From contig CAYSFO010000020.1 of NCBI GenBank assembly GCA_964430695.1, positions 1 to 25,035 of the forward strand: a stretch of DNA of 25,035 nt, in the 5' to 3' direction. A program made the position numbers and the translations under genes. Shown here piece by piece: positions 1-7,077 of this stretch. The DNA is from MGBC108787 sp964430695 (GTDB taxonomy: Bacteria; Bacillota_I; Bacilli_A; RF39; UBA660). The notes under the pieces are model-generated. The model had not been told where the DNA came from and searched no databases. It saw only the letters and a program-made list of their open reading frames with translations. The first letter of the stretch is position 1. Every line of letters starts with the position of its first letter.

Positions 1-272
1 ACAATCGAGAAGAAATCTATGGATCAGAAATCAAGAAGCAAGCAAGAGAAGAAGGCTTACAAGAGGGCCTAAAAGAAGGTCGACAAGAAGGATTAAAAGA
101 AGGACGTAAGGAAGGAAGAAAAGAAGGTAGAAAAGAAGGGGAAAAAACAGCAAGATTAGAAATGGTGAAAAAAATGCTTGCTGCGGATGAAGATTTTGCA
201 AAGATACAAAAATTTACAGATTTATCTATTGATGAAATTAAGAATATAAAAGAGACTACTGAAAATCAGTAG
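1..272 (+). CDS. Rpn family / PD-(D/E)XK nuclease transposase, C-terminal fragment (cut by window edge)
   Basis: The reading frame is open from base 3 to a TAG at 270-272, so only the last 89 residues are visible. The fragment has about eight consecutive four-residue units of the type EGLQ/EGLK/EGRK, followed by a helical tail (KTARLEMVKKMLAADEDF) and a charged end. This EG-repeat tail is typical of Rpn-type recombination-promoting nucleases/putative transposases of the PD-(D/E)XK superfamily; the nuclease core would lie upstream of the window. Its last 17 bases overlap the end of the convergent sufU gene. It occupies the place where sufB is often found in Firmicutes SUF operons. The family call rests on the tail only, so it is probable rather than proven. 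Confidence 0.6.
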   Translation, partial: NREEIYGSEIKKQAREEGLQEGLKEGRQEGLKEGRKEGRKEGRKEGEKTARLEMVKKMLAADEDFAKIQKFTDLSIDEIKNIKETTENQ

Positions 273-279
273 TCTCTTT
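249..279. terminator. Shared bidirectional terminator of the Rpn-like gene and sufU
   Basis: A perfect 14-bp inverted repeat (AAAGAGACTACTGA / TCAGTAGTCTCTTT) surrounds a 3-base AAA loop. T-rich sequence follows on both strands. Both stop codons (plus TAG 270-272, minus TAG 256-258) lie inside the stem, so one hairpin appears to end both convergent transcripts. Confidence 0.85.
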
Positions 280-690
280 CTCTATCACTTTTTTTATTCC
301 AATATAAGGAATTAAAGCACAATGTTTTCGATTATTTTGTTTATAAATTTCATTATATACAATACCTTCGTTTAATACTTCTTCATCATAGTCTTCTTCG
401 TTTACCATTGCTTCAAAATTTTTAATATATTCTTTTGCTTCCAAAATCGTTTTTCCAATTAAATTTGTAATCATAATGGAGGTAGAAGATGTAGAAATGG
501 CACAAGCTTCTCCTTGGAATTTAATATCTTTAATCCTTCCTTCTTCGATTAGAACATAAATATCAATATTATCAATACAAGATTCATTGTTAGAATTTAC
601 TTTGATGTATTTGTCATCATGTACTTCTTCTTTGTTTTTAGGATGCTCATAATGTTCTAAAATAATATCTCTTCTTAAATTTTCATCCAT
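256..690 (-). CDS. sufU: Fe-S cluster assembly protein SufU
   Basis: This 144-residue protein belongs to the IscU/SufU family. In Gram-positive bacteria SufU is the zinc-containing sulfurtransferase that takes persulfide sulfur from SufS for Fe-S cluster building in the cytosol. The three conserved cysteines are present: C38 in ESCID (usual form CGD), C63 in GEACAIS and C124 in RKHCALIPY. The family Asp is present as D40. The gene starts with ATG at 690 in a TAATG overlap with the sufS stop, with an AAAGGAG ribosome binding site inside the end of sufS, so the two are translationally coupled. It is the last gene of the SUF operon. The usual downstream sufB is absent: a terminator and an Rpn-like gene follow instead. 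The CGD-to-CID change is slightly unusual. Confidence 0.93.
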   Translation of the reverse strand: MDENLRRDIILEHYEHPKNKEEVHDDKYIKVNSNNESCIDNIDIYVLIEEGRIKDIKFQGEACAISTSSTSIMITNLIGKTILEAKEYIKNFEAMVNEEDYDEEVLNEGIVYNEIYKQNNRKHCALIPYIGIKKVIEKETTDFQ

Positions 691-1886
691 TATAACATCT
701 CCTTTAATATCTTATCTTTATCACTTAATAACTCTACTAATGTATCTATTTCTTCATAGGTATTATAAAAATACAAACTAATTCGTAATGTATTGGTTAC
801 TCCTACTTCTTTTTTTAATATTTTAGCACAATGATTTCCTGCTCGTACACAAATATTATATTTATTTAAATAATAAGCCACATCTTGACTAAATATTTCA
901 GAAACATTAAAAGAAACAATTCCACTATCGCTTTCTAAATTAATGATATCAATATGAGGAATCATGATTAATTTATCAATTAAATATTTTCTTAACTCTT
1001 TTTCATAATTTGAAATTTTATCTAAACCAATCGACTGAATATATTTTATTGCTTCCCCAAAAGCAATTACTCCCGCAATATTGGGTGTTCCTGGTTCTAG
1101 TCTCGTTGGTAGTTCTTTTAAATAAACTTCTTCTTCATTATCAAAGGATTCATTCATTCCTCCACCTAGAATGAGTGGTTCTAGTTCTTCTAATAATTCT
1201 TTCTTTCCATAAAGAACCCCTACTCCTGTTGGTCCACACATTTTATGAGCGGAAAACGATAAAAAATCGACATCTAAGTCTTGCACATCGGTTTTAATAT
1301 GACCAATACTTTGAGCGGCATCGACAACCACAAAGATATTATTTTGATGAGCAAATTCGACAATTTCTTTGATAGGTCTTATATCTCCAATGACATTTGT
1401 AATATAGGCTAAACTAATCACTTTTGTATTTGGAGTGACGACTTTTTTTAAATTTTCTATTGTGACATAATGATTATCGTCTAGAGGAATGTAATTTATT
1501 TTTATTCCATTTGTTTTTGCTAAAGAAAACCAAGGCAAAACATTAGAAGCATGTTCTGATTTTGTAATTAATACTTCGTCATTTGGTTCAAGCAACTTTT
1601 CAAAAAAACCTCTAGTTATTAAATTTAAACCTTCTGTTGATCCGGAAGTAAAAATAATTTCTTCTAAATATTTGGCATTGATAAAGTTTTTCACTAACCC
1701 TCTTGTATTTTCATATTCTTGATCTACTTTGTAAGAAAGATCATAATCTCCTCGATGGGCATTTGCACTATATCTCTCATAGTATTCAACTGTTTTATCA
1801 ATGACGCACTTTGGTTTTAAAGTCGTAGCTCCATTGTCTAAATAAATGATATCTTGGTTTAACATTGGAAAATCTTCTCTAAACAT
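690..1886 (-). CDS. sufS: Cysteine desulfurase SufS
   Basis: This 398-residue, full-length group II cysteine desulfurase is PLP-dependent. It converts cysteine to alanine and passes the sulfur, as an enzyme persulfide, to SufU. Visible landmarks are the N-terminal YLDNGATTLKP, TSGSTEGLN near residue 80, EHASN (H112), VVVDAAQS (D189), the PLP lysine K215 in SFSAHKMCGPTG, and the catalytic cysteine C353 in RAGNHCAK (usual form RAGHHCAQP). The start is ATG at 1886 behind a GAGGAGGTG site located in the end of sufD, which it overlaps by 8 bases. It is the third gene of the sufC-D-S-U operon. Family assignment is very secure. Confidence 0.96.
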   Translation of the reverse strand: MFREDFPMLNQDIIYLDNGATTLKPKCVIDKTVEYYERYSANAHRGDYDLSYKVDQEYENTRGLVKNFINAKYLEEIIFTSGSTEGLNLITRGFFEKLLEPNDEVLITKSEHASNVLPWFSLAKTNGIKINYIPLDDNHYVTIENLKKVVTPNTKVISLAYITNVIGDIRPIKEIVEFAHQNNIFVVVDAAQSIGHIKTDVQDLDVDFLSFSAHKMCGPTGVGVLYGKKELLEELEPLILGGGMNESFDNEEEVYLKELPTRLEPGTPNIAGVIAFGEAIKYIQSIGLDKISNYEKELRKYLIDKLIMIPHIDIINLESDSGIVSFNVSEIFSQDVAYYLNKYNICVRAGNHCAKILKKEVGVTNTLRISLYFYNTYEEIDTLVELLSDKDKILKEML

Positions 1887-2550
1887 TTACATTCACCTCC
1901 TCAACTTTTAATTCTTCTATACTTATAATTTCTTTTAAGAATCCTTTTTTGATTAAAGAAATGGCTGTTTCTTTATTTAATCCTTTACTTTGTAAATAAA
2001 ATAATTCTCTATTATCAATATGACTTATGGTTGCATTATGATTTGCGATTACAGAATTTGTTTTTACAAGTAAGTCTGGCATGATTTTAATGCTGTTGTT
2101 GTTATTTGTAAGTGTTTTAATGTCTTCTAAATAGACATTATCATTTGTAAATTCATAAATCGTTCCCATGGCTTTGATAGATAAACTTCCATTATTCTCG
2201 ACACTACGAATACAAATTGTATTTTGGGCATTTGAACAATTCAATTGACTATCGATAATCAGTTCATTTTCCCCCATATAGGTACAGGCATAATTTAAAT
2301 CTAACGTAGCATTTGCACTATTGTAAATTACAATTTTTGTTTTTGTATCTTTCATTTTCAAAAATAGGTCTAGTTTTAATGTACTATTTTCCTCTAAATA
2401 AATAGTGATTTGTACATTTTTTCCTAACCCTTTTATTCCACAAACCGAATTTCCTTTTACACGCAAAACAAAATTATTTGAAAGCATTTCAATGATTTTT
2501 TTTTCATCTTGTATGATTAAATCCTTTTGTTCTACTTTTATTTTATTCAT
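1879..2550 (-). CDS. sufD: Short SufD/SufB-like Fe-S scaffold protein
   Basis: The C-terminal half is recognisable as SufB/SufD family: ANHNATISHIDNRELFYLQS followed by GLNKETAISLIKKGFL matches the family's His-containing C-terminal signature, and the middle has the alternating beta-helix pattern. At 223 residues from ATG 2550 it is about half the length of typical SufD or SufB (over 400 residues): the N-terminal helical part is missing and only a minimal beta-helix core plus C-terminal helices remain. A GTG three codons upstream (2559) is an alternative start; the ATG is better spaced from AGAAAG. It overlaps sufC by 8 bases and sufS by 8 bases. In the usual complex SufB, SufC and SufD form the scaffold. 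Here this may be the only B/D-type subunit encoded at the locus. Confidence 0.82.
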   Translation of the reverse strand: MNKIKVEQKDLIIQDEKKIIEMLSNNFVLRVKGNSVCGIKGLGKNVQITIYLEENSTLKLDLFLKMKDTKTKIVIYNSANATLDLNYACTYMGENELIIDSQLNCSNAQNTICIRSVENNGSLSIKAMGTIYEFTNDNVYLEDIKTLTNNNNSIKIMPDLLVKTNSVIANHNATISHIDNRELFYLQSKGLNKETAISLIKKGFLKEIISIEELKVEEVNVNV

Positions 2551-3298
2551 GTTTATCACTTTCTACTATAATGCTTGCCCCAGAATATCCTTCTTTAAAT
2601 ATTTTTTCAGCTAAAGTTTTATCTCCACTTTGGATAATTGTCTTGTCTTTTAAAACATGAACAACATCTGGTTTTAGAATCTCTAACAAGCTTTTTTGGT
2701 GCGTAATAATTAAAATACTTGGTTTATACTCGTTATAATAGTCTAAAATAGACTGTGCAACTAATTTTAAAGAATCCACATCAAGGCCAGAATCAATTTC
2801 ATCTAAAATAATAAAATTAGGCTCTAACATCCACATGTGTAAAAGTTCATTTTTCTTTTTCTCTCCCCCACTCATATTGTAATTAATGTCACGATGAACA
2901 AATGACTTTGGTAAGTCTAATTTTTCACACAAAGAGGTTAATTTTCGATTAAATTCTAAAACATTCATATCATTTTTATTCATGTCTGTAAGAGCTGTTC
3001 GTAACATTTCGGCATTGGTAATCCCAGCAATTTCTATTGGGTTTTGACTTACCATAAAAACGCCAGAACGTGCTACTTCCGTTGTATTCATTGAAAGTAA
3101 ATCTTTATCATTTAAAGTGATTGAACCAGAGATAACTTCATAATCTGGATTTCTCATAATTACTTTCGTAATTGTTGACTTCCCAGCCCCATTCTGCCCC
3201 ATTAAACAATGAATTTCTCCTGGTTTTATTTCTAAATTGAAATTTTCTAAAATGATTTTATCTAAAACTTTTACTGTTACATTTTTAATTTTTAACAT
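2543..3298 (-). CDS. sufC: Fe-S assembly ATPase SufC
   Basis: This 251-residue ABC-type ATPase is the soluble ATPase of the SUF scaffold. It binds SufB/SufD and drives the conformational change needed for cluster assembly. Visible motifs are Walker A GQNGAGKST (about residues 35-43), the Q-loop at VSQNP, the signature MSGGEKKKNE (about 142), Walker B FIILDEIDSGLD (about 163) and the switch His in LIITHQ. The start is taken as ATG 3298, preceded by TGGGTG at suitable spacing. An in-frame GTG at 3307 would add three residues but overlaps that ribosome binding site. It is the first gene of the sufC-D-S-U operon, 54 bases after dnaB, and may also be transcribed from the dnaB side. Confidence 0.95.
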   Translation of the reverse strand: MLKIKNVTVKVLDKIILENFNLEIKPGEIHCLMGQNGAGKSTITKVIMRNPDYEVISGSITLNDKDLLSMNTTEVARSGVFMVSQNPIEIAGITNAEMLRTALTDMNKNDMNVLEFNRKLTSLCEKLDLPKSFVHRDINYNMSGGEKKKNELLHMWMLEPNFIILDEIDSGLDVDSLKLVAQSILDYYNEYKPSILIITHQKSLLEILKPDVVHVLKDKTIIQSGDKTLAEKIFKEGYSGASIIVESDKHE

Positions 3299-3324
3299 AG
3301 TAAACACCCAAAGCTATTTTATCA

Positions 3325-3349
3325 AATCATACACGTAAAGTCTATGATT
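3325..3349. repeat. Inverted repeat between dnaB and sufC
   Basis: A 7-bp perfect stem AATCATA/TATGATT with an 11-base spacer sits in the 54-base gap between dnaB and sufC. On the minus strand no clean T-run follows, so it is a weak terminator at best; it could be an operator or an mRNA processing element. Function unknown. Confidence 0.4.
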
Positions 3350-3361
3350 CTATTTTATTTA

Positions 3362-4633
3362 TTAGCGATATTTATTTAAAATACTTTCTAGTTCTTTTGA
3401 TTCTTCTTCACTCATATTTTCTTTTTCTAATTTTTCATTAAACCAAACAGGCTCAATGTTTTTATCAACTTTCGGATTCGTTATTCTCTTACTATATTTT
3501 TTATGTTCTTTTTCTGCTACATTCATTGCATCTTCTGCTGTTTCTATTTTTAAACGTCTCCATTGCCCTGCAATGGTTTCTACATAAGAAGCATTTAATT
3601 TATTATCATTTTTCCTTAATACATAATCAATTAAAACATTTACAACAGCAGGTTTTAAATTTAAATCAATTAATAAAGTTTCTAGTAATTTTAAATCTCG
3701 ATTCGTTGGATTGCTTCCCTTATATTTACTCTTCAAAAAATCATAAGGACTTGTATTTTCAAAAACACCAATAATTTTTCCACGATTGGTATTGTCTCCA
3801 ATCGGATTTTTTAAATATTCTGGTTGTGTTCGATAGACAAGTGTTGGTAATTTTCCATTATTATTATATTGATAATATTTACGAGCACTCAAACGTAATT
3901 TATCTTTATCAATATACCCTTTTTCATTAATAACTAAACGGATTAATTCTGTCATTTTTAAGGTGTCTAAATTATAAATAAATGCTAAATTGTTAATTAA
4001 TTCTTTTAATTTTTTGTTTAAACTTCTTTCATTTAATATTCCTTTAGGTATGGAAGAAAATAGAAAGTCAAAATCTACTTGATCTTGCATGGTTATACCA
4101 ATTTCACTTTTTCCTACAGCATCAAAGCTTACATTACTACTTGCTTTATAAGTAGTATCTAGTGTTGATGTTATATCTTGGTATTCTTTTAAATCAATTT
4201 TATATTCTCGAAATTCATTTTTTAAAAGTTCATATTCTTGTTTTCCTAAATTATTATAAAGGATGACGCTAAATATTGGATGAGCAAAAAATTCTTTAGG
4301 GCTCATAGGAGAATATAATTCATAAACATAGCTATTTACATCTCCTTGTTTTACATATGTTTTCATTAAACCAACGCTTTCTAAAGATGTTCTTGCTTGT
4401 TTAATTGTTTCTAAATCGCATTTTAAAATGGTCATTAAATGATGATGGGTATAGTCCATACTCACAAGTTCTAAACGATCTAAATCACGCCATAAAGTTA
4501 AGTATAAACTAACAGCTGCATACCCGATAATAGGTTCATAAAGACTAATCAAATTTTTACGTTCTTTATCTGTTAACATTGATTTATTCACAACTAAATA
4601 TTTATCAGCAGGAAGTAAAGTAATTAGTCTCAT
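3362..4633 (-). CDS. dnaB: Replication initiation and membrane attachment protein DnaB (Firmicutes type)
   Basis: This 423-residue protein is of the Gram-positive DnaB/DnaD family, which helps load the replicative helicase at oriC or restart sites together with DnaD and DnaI; it is not the helicase. The N-terminus (LLPADKYLVVNKSMLTD, then LYEPIIGYAAVSLYLTLWRDL) matches Bacillus DnaB closely. The C-terminal DnaB_2/DDBH2-type domain is seen around residues 305-370, with the terminal GQWRRLKIETAEDAMNVA signature. The start is ATG 4633 with TGAGGTG six bases upstream. The usual neighbour dnaI (and nrdR) is not beside it; sufC follows and two TPR-like genes precede. No terminator separates it from the upstream gene at 4694, so co-transcription is possible. 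Confidence 0.9.
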   Translation of the reverse strand: MRLITLLPADKYLVVNKSMLTDKERKNLISLYEPIIGYAAVSLYLTLWRDLDRLELVSMDYTHHHLMTILKCDLETIKQARTSLESVGLMKTYVKQGDVNSYVYELYSPMSPKEFFAHPIFSVILYNNLGKQEYELLKNEFREYKIDLKEYQDITSTLDTTYKASSNVSFDAVGKSEIGITMQDQVDFDFLFSSIPKGILNERSLNKKLKELINNLAFIYNLDTLKMTELIRLVINEKGYIDKDKLRLSARKYYQYNNNGKLPTLVYRTQPEYLKNPIGDNTNRGKIIGVFENTSPYDFLKSKYKGSNPTNRDLKLLETLLIDLNLKPAVVNVLIDYVLRKNDNKLNASYVETIAGQWRRLKIETAEDAMNVAEKEHKKYSKRITNPKVDKNIEPVWFNEKLEKENMSEEESKELESILNKYR

Positions 4634-4646
4634 AAAAACACCTCAT

Positions 4647-4669
4647 ATACTTTATTTATTATAAAGTAT
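4647..4669. repeat. Inverted repeat in the dnaB leader
   Basis: A perfect 9-bp palindrome (ATACTTTAT / ATAAAGTAT, 5-base loop) sits just upstream of the dnaB ribosome binding site. Its centre contains TATAAT on the minus strand (4658-4663), but no good -35 is seen. A possible regulator site or leader hairpin. Confidence 0.35.
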
Positions 4670-4693
4670 TTAGCAAAAGAAAAAAAGAGAATT

Positions 4694-5698
4694 TTAGTTT
4701 TTTCTTCCTAAATCCCTTTTTCTTCTCAATCTTTCGCTTGTACTATTTCCTTCTCTATCAAATTCATCGGATAATAAAACGGGATACATCGTAAGAATCC
4801 TATCTGTTCCTAAAATATTAGAAACACAAATATCATTGGTTGGTATGCCATCTACATATCCAATAGGTCTATCCATTTTAAACCTATATTGATCCATTAA
4901 ATACAAATGATTGGGATTGAGATCAGATGTTCTTTTTCTTACTTCTTCTAATAATGTTTTTAAATCAAGCATATTAATAAATGGATTTAACCCTGCATTT
5001 TTTTCTCCTTCTGTATGATAGGAAATATGTTTTAATAATGCAGTATCTGAATCACATAATAATCTAAATATCCAATACCCTTGATTTAAATTATCTTCGA
5101 TTTCTTGTTTACTCATTTTTCCTAAATAATAAGAAAAATAGAATTCCATGGATTTATAATCTTCTGCTTGATCTGATTTAAAATTATTTGTTCTCATTGA
5201 TTTAAGTATCATATACCCTTTTTCATAATTTTGGTCCATCATGTAAGAATAACATTCTTCAAATATACTTTGTACTGTATATTTGCTATCATATCTCAAT
5301 GATTCTAAAATTTCGCGCCCTTGTTTATAACGCCCTAATTGAAATTCTATGCGAGCCAAAGCAAATTTTACATTCTGTTTTTCTTCCTTATCACTAATTT
5401 GTTCATAATATGTTTTACTTGCTTGATAATTATTTTCAACAATTTCTATCTTTGCCCAAGAAAGCAGATTACTTTCTTCTCCATATTTTTTTAAAATTTC
5501 GCGAGCCTGTTTGTAATTTCCCATTTTAATATATAAATCTACTAAATAATCAACGGCTTGAGTTCTAAATTTTACATCATCTAAAGCAATGGTAAATAGT
5601 CCAATCACTCTTTTTAGATTTTTTGCATCTTTCGAAAAAGCCACTGCTTTTTTAAATTCTCTTTCTTTTCCTTCTTTTCCAACTATAATTTCTTGCAT
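4694..5698 (-). CDS. TPR-like repeat protein, intact paralogue
   Basis: This 334-residue protein is made of helical repeats of TPR/SEL1 type, for example DLYIKMGNYKQAREILKKYG, EIVENNYQASKTYYEQI and ARIEFQLGRYKQGREILESL (residues about 50-150), followed by a less regular helical middle. It ends in a distinct tail of about 65 residues, starting KMDRPIGYVDGIPTN and including ILGTD, MYP, SDEFDREGN and LRRKR. I do not recognise this tail. There is no signal peptide or membrane segment. The start is ATG 5698 with AAGGGGGG nine bases upstream. It lies 14 bases after a close paralogue and 60 bases before dnaB. TPR arrays usually bind other proteins; the partner is unknown. Confidence 0.8.
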   Translation of the reverse strand: MQEIIVGKEGKEREFKKAVAFSKDAKNLKRVIGLFTIALDDVKFRTQAVDYLVDLYIKMGNYKQAREILKKYGEESNLLSWAKIEIVENNYQASKTYYEQISDKEEKQNVKFALARIEFQLGRYKQGREILESLRYDSKYTVQSIFEECYSYMMDQNYEKGYMILKSMRTNNFKSDQAEDYKSMEFYFSYYLGKMSKQEIEDNLNQGYWIFRLLCDSDTALLKHISYHTEGEKNAGLNPFINMLDLKTLLEEVRKRTSDLNPNHLYLMDQYRFKMDRPIGYVDGIPTNDICVSNILGTDRILTMYPVLLSDEFDREGNSTSERLRRKRDLGRKN

Positions 5699-5712
5699 TT
5701 TTTATTCCCCCC

Positions 5713-6696
5713 TTATTTAACCATTTCTCTTTTTCTTCTTAAATCTTCATTCGTATTATTTCCTTCTTTATCAAATTCATCAGATACTAATATGGGATAC
5801 ATTGAAGTTATTACATCAGTACCTAAAATTGTTTCTACACAAATAGCATTTGTTAATTCATTGTTATGGTACCCAATAGGTCTATCCATTTTCATTTTAT
5901 ATCAATCTATTAAATTAAAATGATTAGGATTCATTACAGAAATATGTTTTTTAATTTCTTCTAATAATCCGTCTAAATTTTTACCTTCTAAAAAATAACC
6001 AATCGATTCTTTATATTTTGGGTTTCTATGTTTATTCATATGTTTTTTTAGCGTCCTATTAGAAGAATCAAGTAATCGACATATCAAATAATCATTAGTC
6101 CATTCAGAAGGAATGCTTAAAGTATCCATTCTTTTCATCAAATACAACAAATAAACGTTTAATTGATTGCAGTTTCTCAATTGATTTGCTGTAAGAGTAC
6201 TTTTATCCATAGTAACAAGAATATCATACGCTACTGCATAATTTTTTCTTATAATATTTAAATAAATGAATTCAATTGGTGCTTGATTTAAATATTTTCC
6301 TTCTGCACGTAACCTTTCTAACATTTCTCTAGCAATTTCATATTCTCCTAATTGTACCTCTAATCTTGCTATGGCAAGACGAGATTTATCTTGCACTACA
6401 GAGTCCAAACATTTTTCATAATAACTTTTACTTGCTTCATAGTTGCATTCTGCAGATTCTAGTAACCCACAAGAAAACATACCCGCATTTTCCTTAGCAT
6501 ATGTTTGTAACAATTCTCTAGCATGTGCATAATTTCCCTCTTTTATATCTAAAGATACTAATTTATCAAGGGCATATTTTGCATATTTTTCATCTTGAAG
6601 TTCTAAATACAAATATTTTCTAGCATTTTCATAATCCTTTTTTTTCAAATAATAATTCGCCAATTCATAAACACTTTCATTTCCAATTAACCCCAT
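5713..6696 (-). pseudogene. TPR-like paralogue interrupted by a single in-frame TGA
   Basis: This gene aligns along its whole length with the neighbour at 4694-5698, both in its repeats (ANYYLKKKDYENARKYLYLE, SLDIKEGNYAHARELLQ, ESAECNYEASKSYYEKCL) and in the MDRPIGY...ILGTD...MYP...SDEFD...RRKR tail. A TGA at 5902-5904 stops the frame after ...NPNHFNLID. The same frame then continues through TAT AAA ATG AAA ATG (ATG at 5895) to TAA at 5713. The total is 327 codons including the TGA, against 334 residues in the paralogue, where this position is Gln (MDQYRFKMDRP). The start is ATG 6696, eight bases after AAAGGGG; the TTG at 6720 lies before that site. It could be a recent pseudogene, a split gene with restart at 5895, TGA read-through, or a base error. 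Trp in this gene is TGG. Confidence 0.75.
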
Positions 6697-6722
6697 ATAA
6701 AAAACCCCTTTAATCGACAACT

Positions 6723-6750
6723 ATTATACACAAAATCAAAAAAAAGTCAA
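6723..6750 (-). promoter_or_regulatory. Promoter of the TPR-paralogue operon
   Basis: Near-consensus sigma-A type: -35 TTGACT (6745-6750), 16-bp spacer, -10 TATAAT (6723-6728) preceded by TG. Transcription would start about 6716, 20 bases before the ATG at 6696. The -35 lies inside the rpoZ terminator. Confidence 0.75.
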
Positions 6751-6775
6751 ATTCTCCTTTATGAGATTTGACTTT
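6738..6775 (-). terminator. Rho-independent terminator of rpoZ
   Basis: On the minus strand AAAGTCAAATCTC pairs with GAGAATTTGACTTT (one bulged base, six-base loop ATAAAG) and is followed by a run of eight or more T. It lies 18 bases after the rpoZ stop. Confidence 0.85.
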
Positions 6776-6793
6776 ATAGCAGATTTTAATTTC

Positions 6794-7003
6794 TTAAGAA
6801 TCAGATTCTTCTTTTATTGTTATTAACCCTTTTTCTACCTCTTCTAATGCACGGCCCAATTCTTTTTTGTTGTAATATTCATTATCATTCATTTGATAAT
6901 GATCCTTTTCACTCATTTGTTTACTTCTAATAGAAGCAACATGAACTAAAGTGTATTTTGAATCTACAATATTTAGTAATTTGTCTATTGATGGGTATAA
7001 CAT
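6794..7003 (-). CDS. rpoZ: RNA polymerase omega subunit
   Basis: This 69-residue protein starts MLYPSIDKLLNIVDSKYTLVHVAS, the standard omega N-terminus (PSID.LL...SKY.LV..AA). Omega promotes folding and assembly of the beta-prime subunit of RNA polymerase. The usual 'AAKRARQL' is degenerate here (ASIRSKQM). The conserved C-terminal helix (KKELGRALEEVEKGLITI) is present. The start is ATG 7003 with AAGGATG nine bases upstream. The gene ends in its own terminator. In Bacillus rpoZ follows gmk; here it follows a DUF2779 nuclease gene, so the usual neighbourhood is lost. Confidence 0.88.
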   Translation of the reverse strand: MLYPSIDKLLNIVDSKYTLVHVASIRSKQMSEKDHYQMNDNEYYNKKELGRALEEVEKGLITIKEESDS

Positions 7004-7077
7004 ATCATCACATCCTTACAATACTATAATACTAAACAATGTGTAAACGTTACAATAGTTTCACCATTTTTTGACAA

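Noticed and set aside
46..148. Minisatellite-like 12-base DNA repeat
   Set aside because: It is the coding repeat of the EGxx tail of the Rpn-like protein, common in that family.
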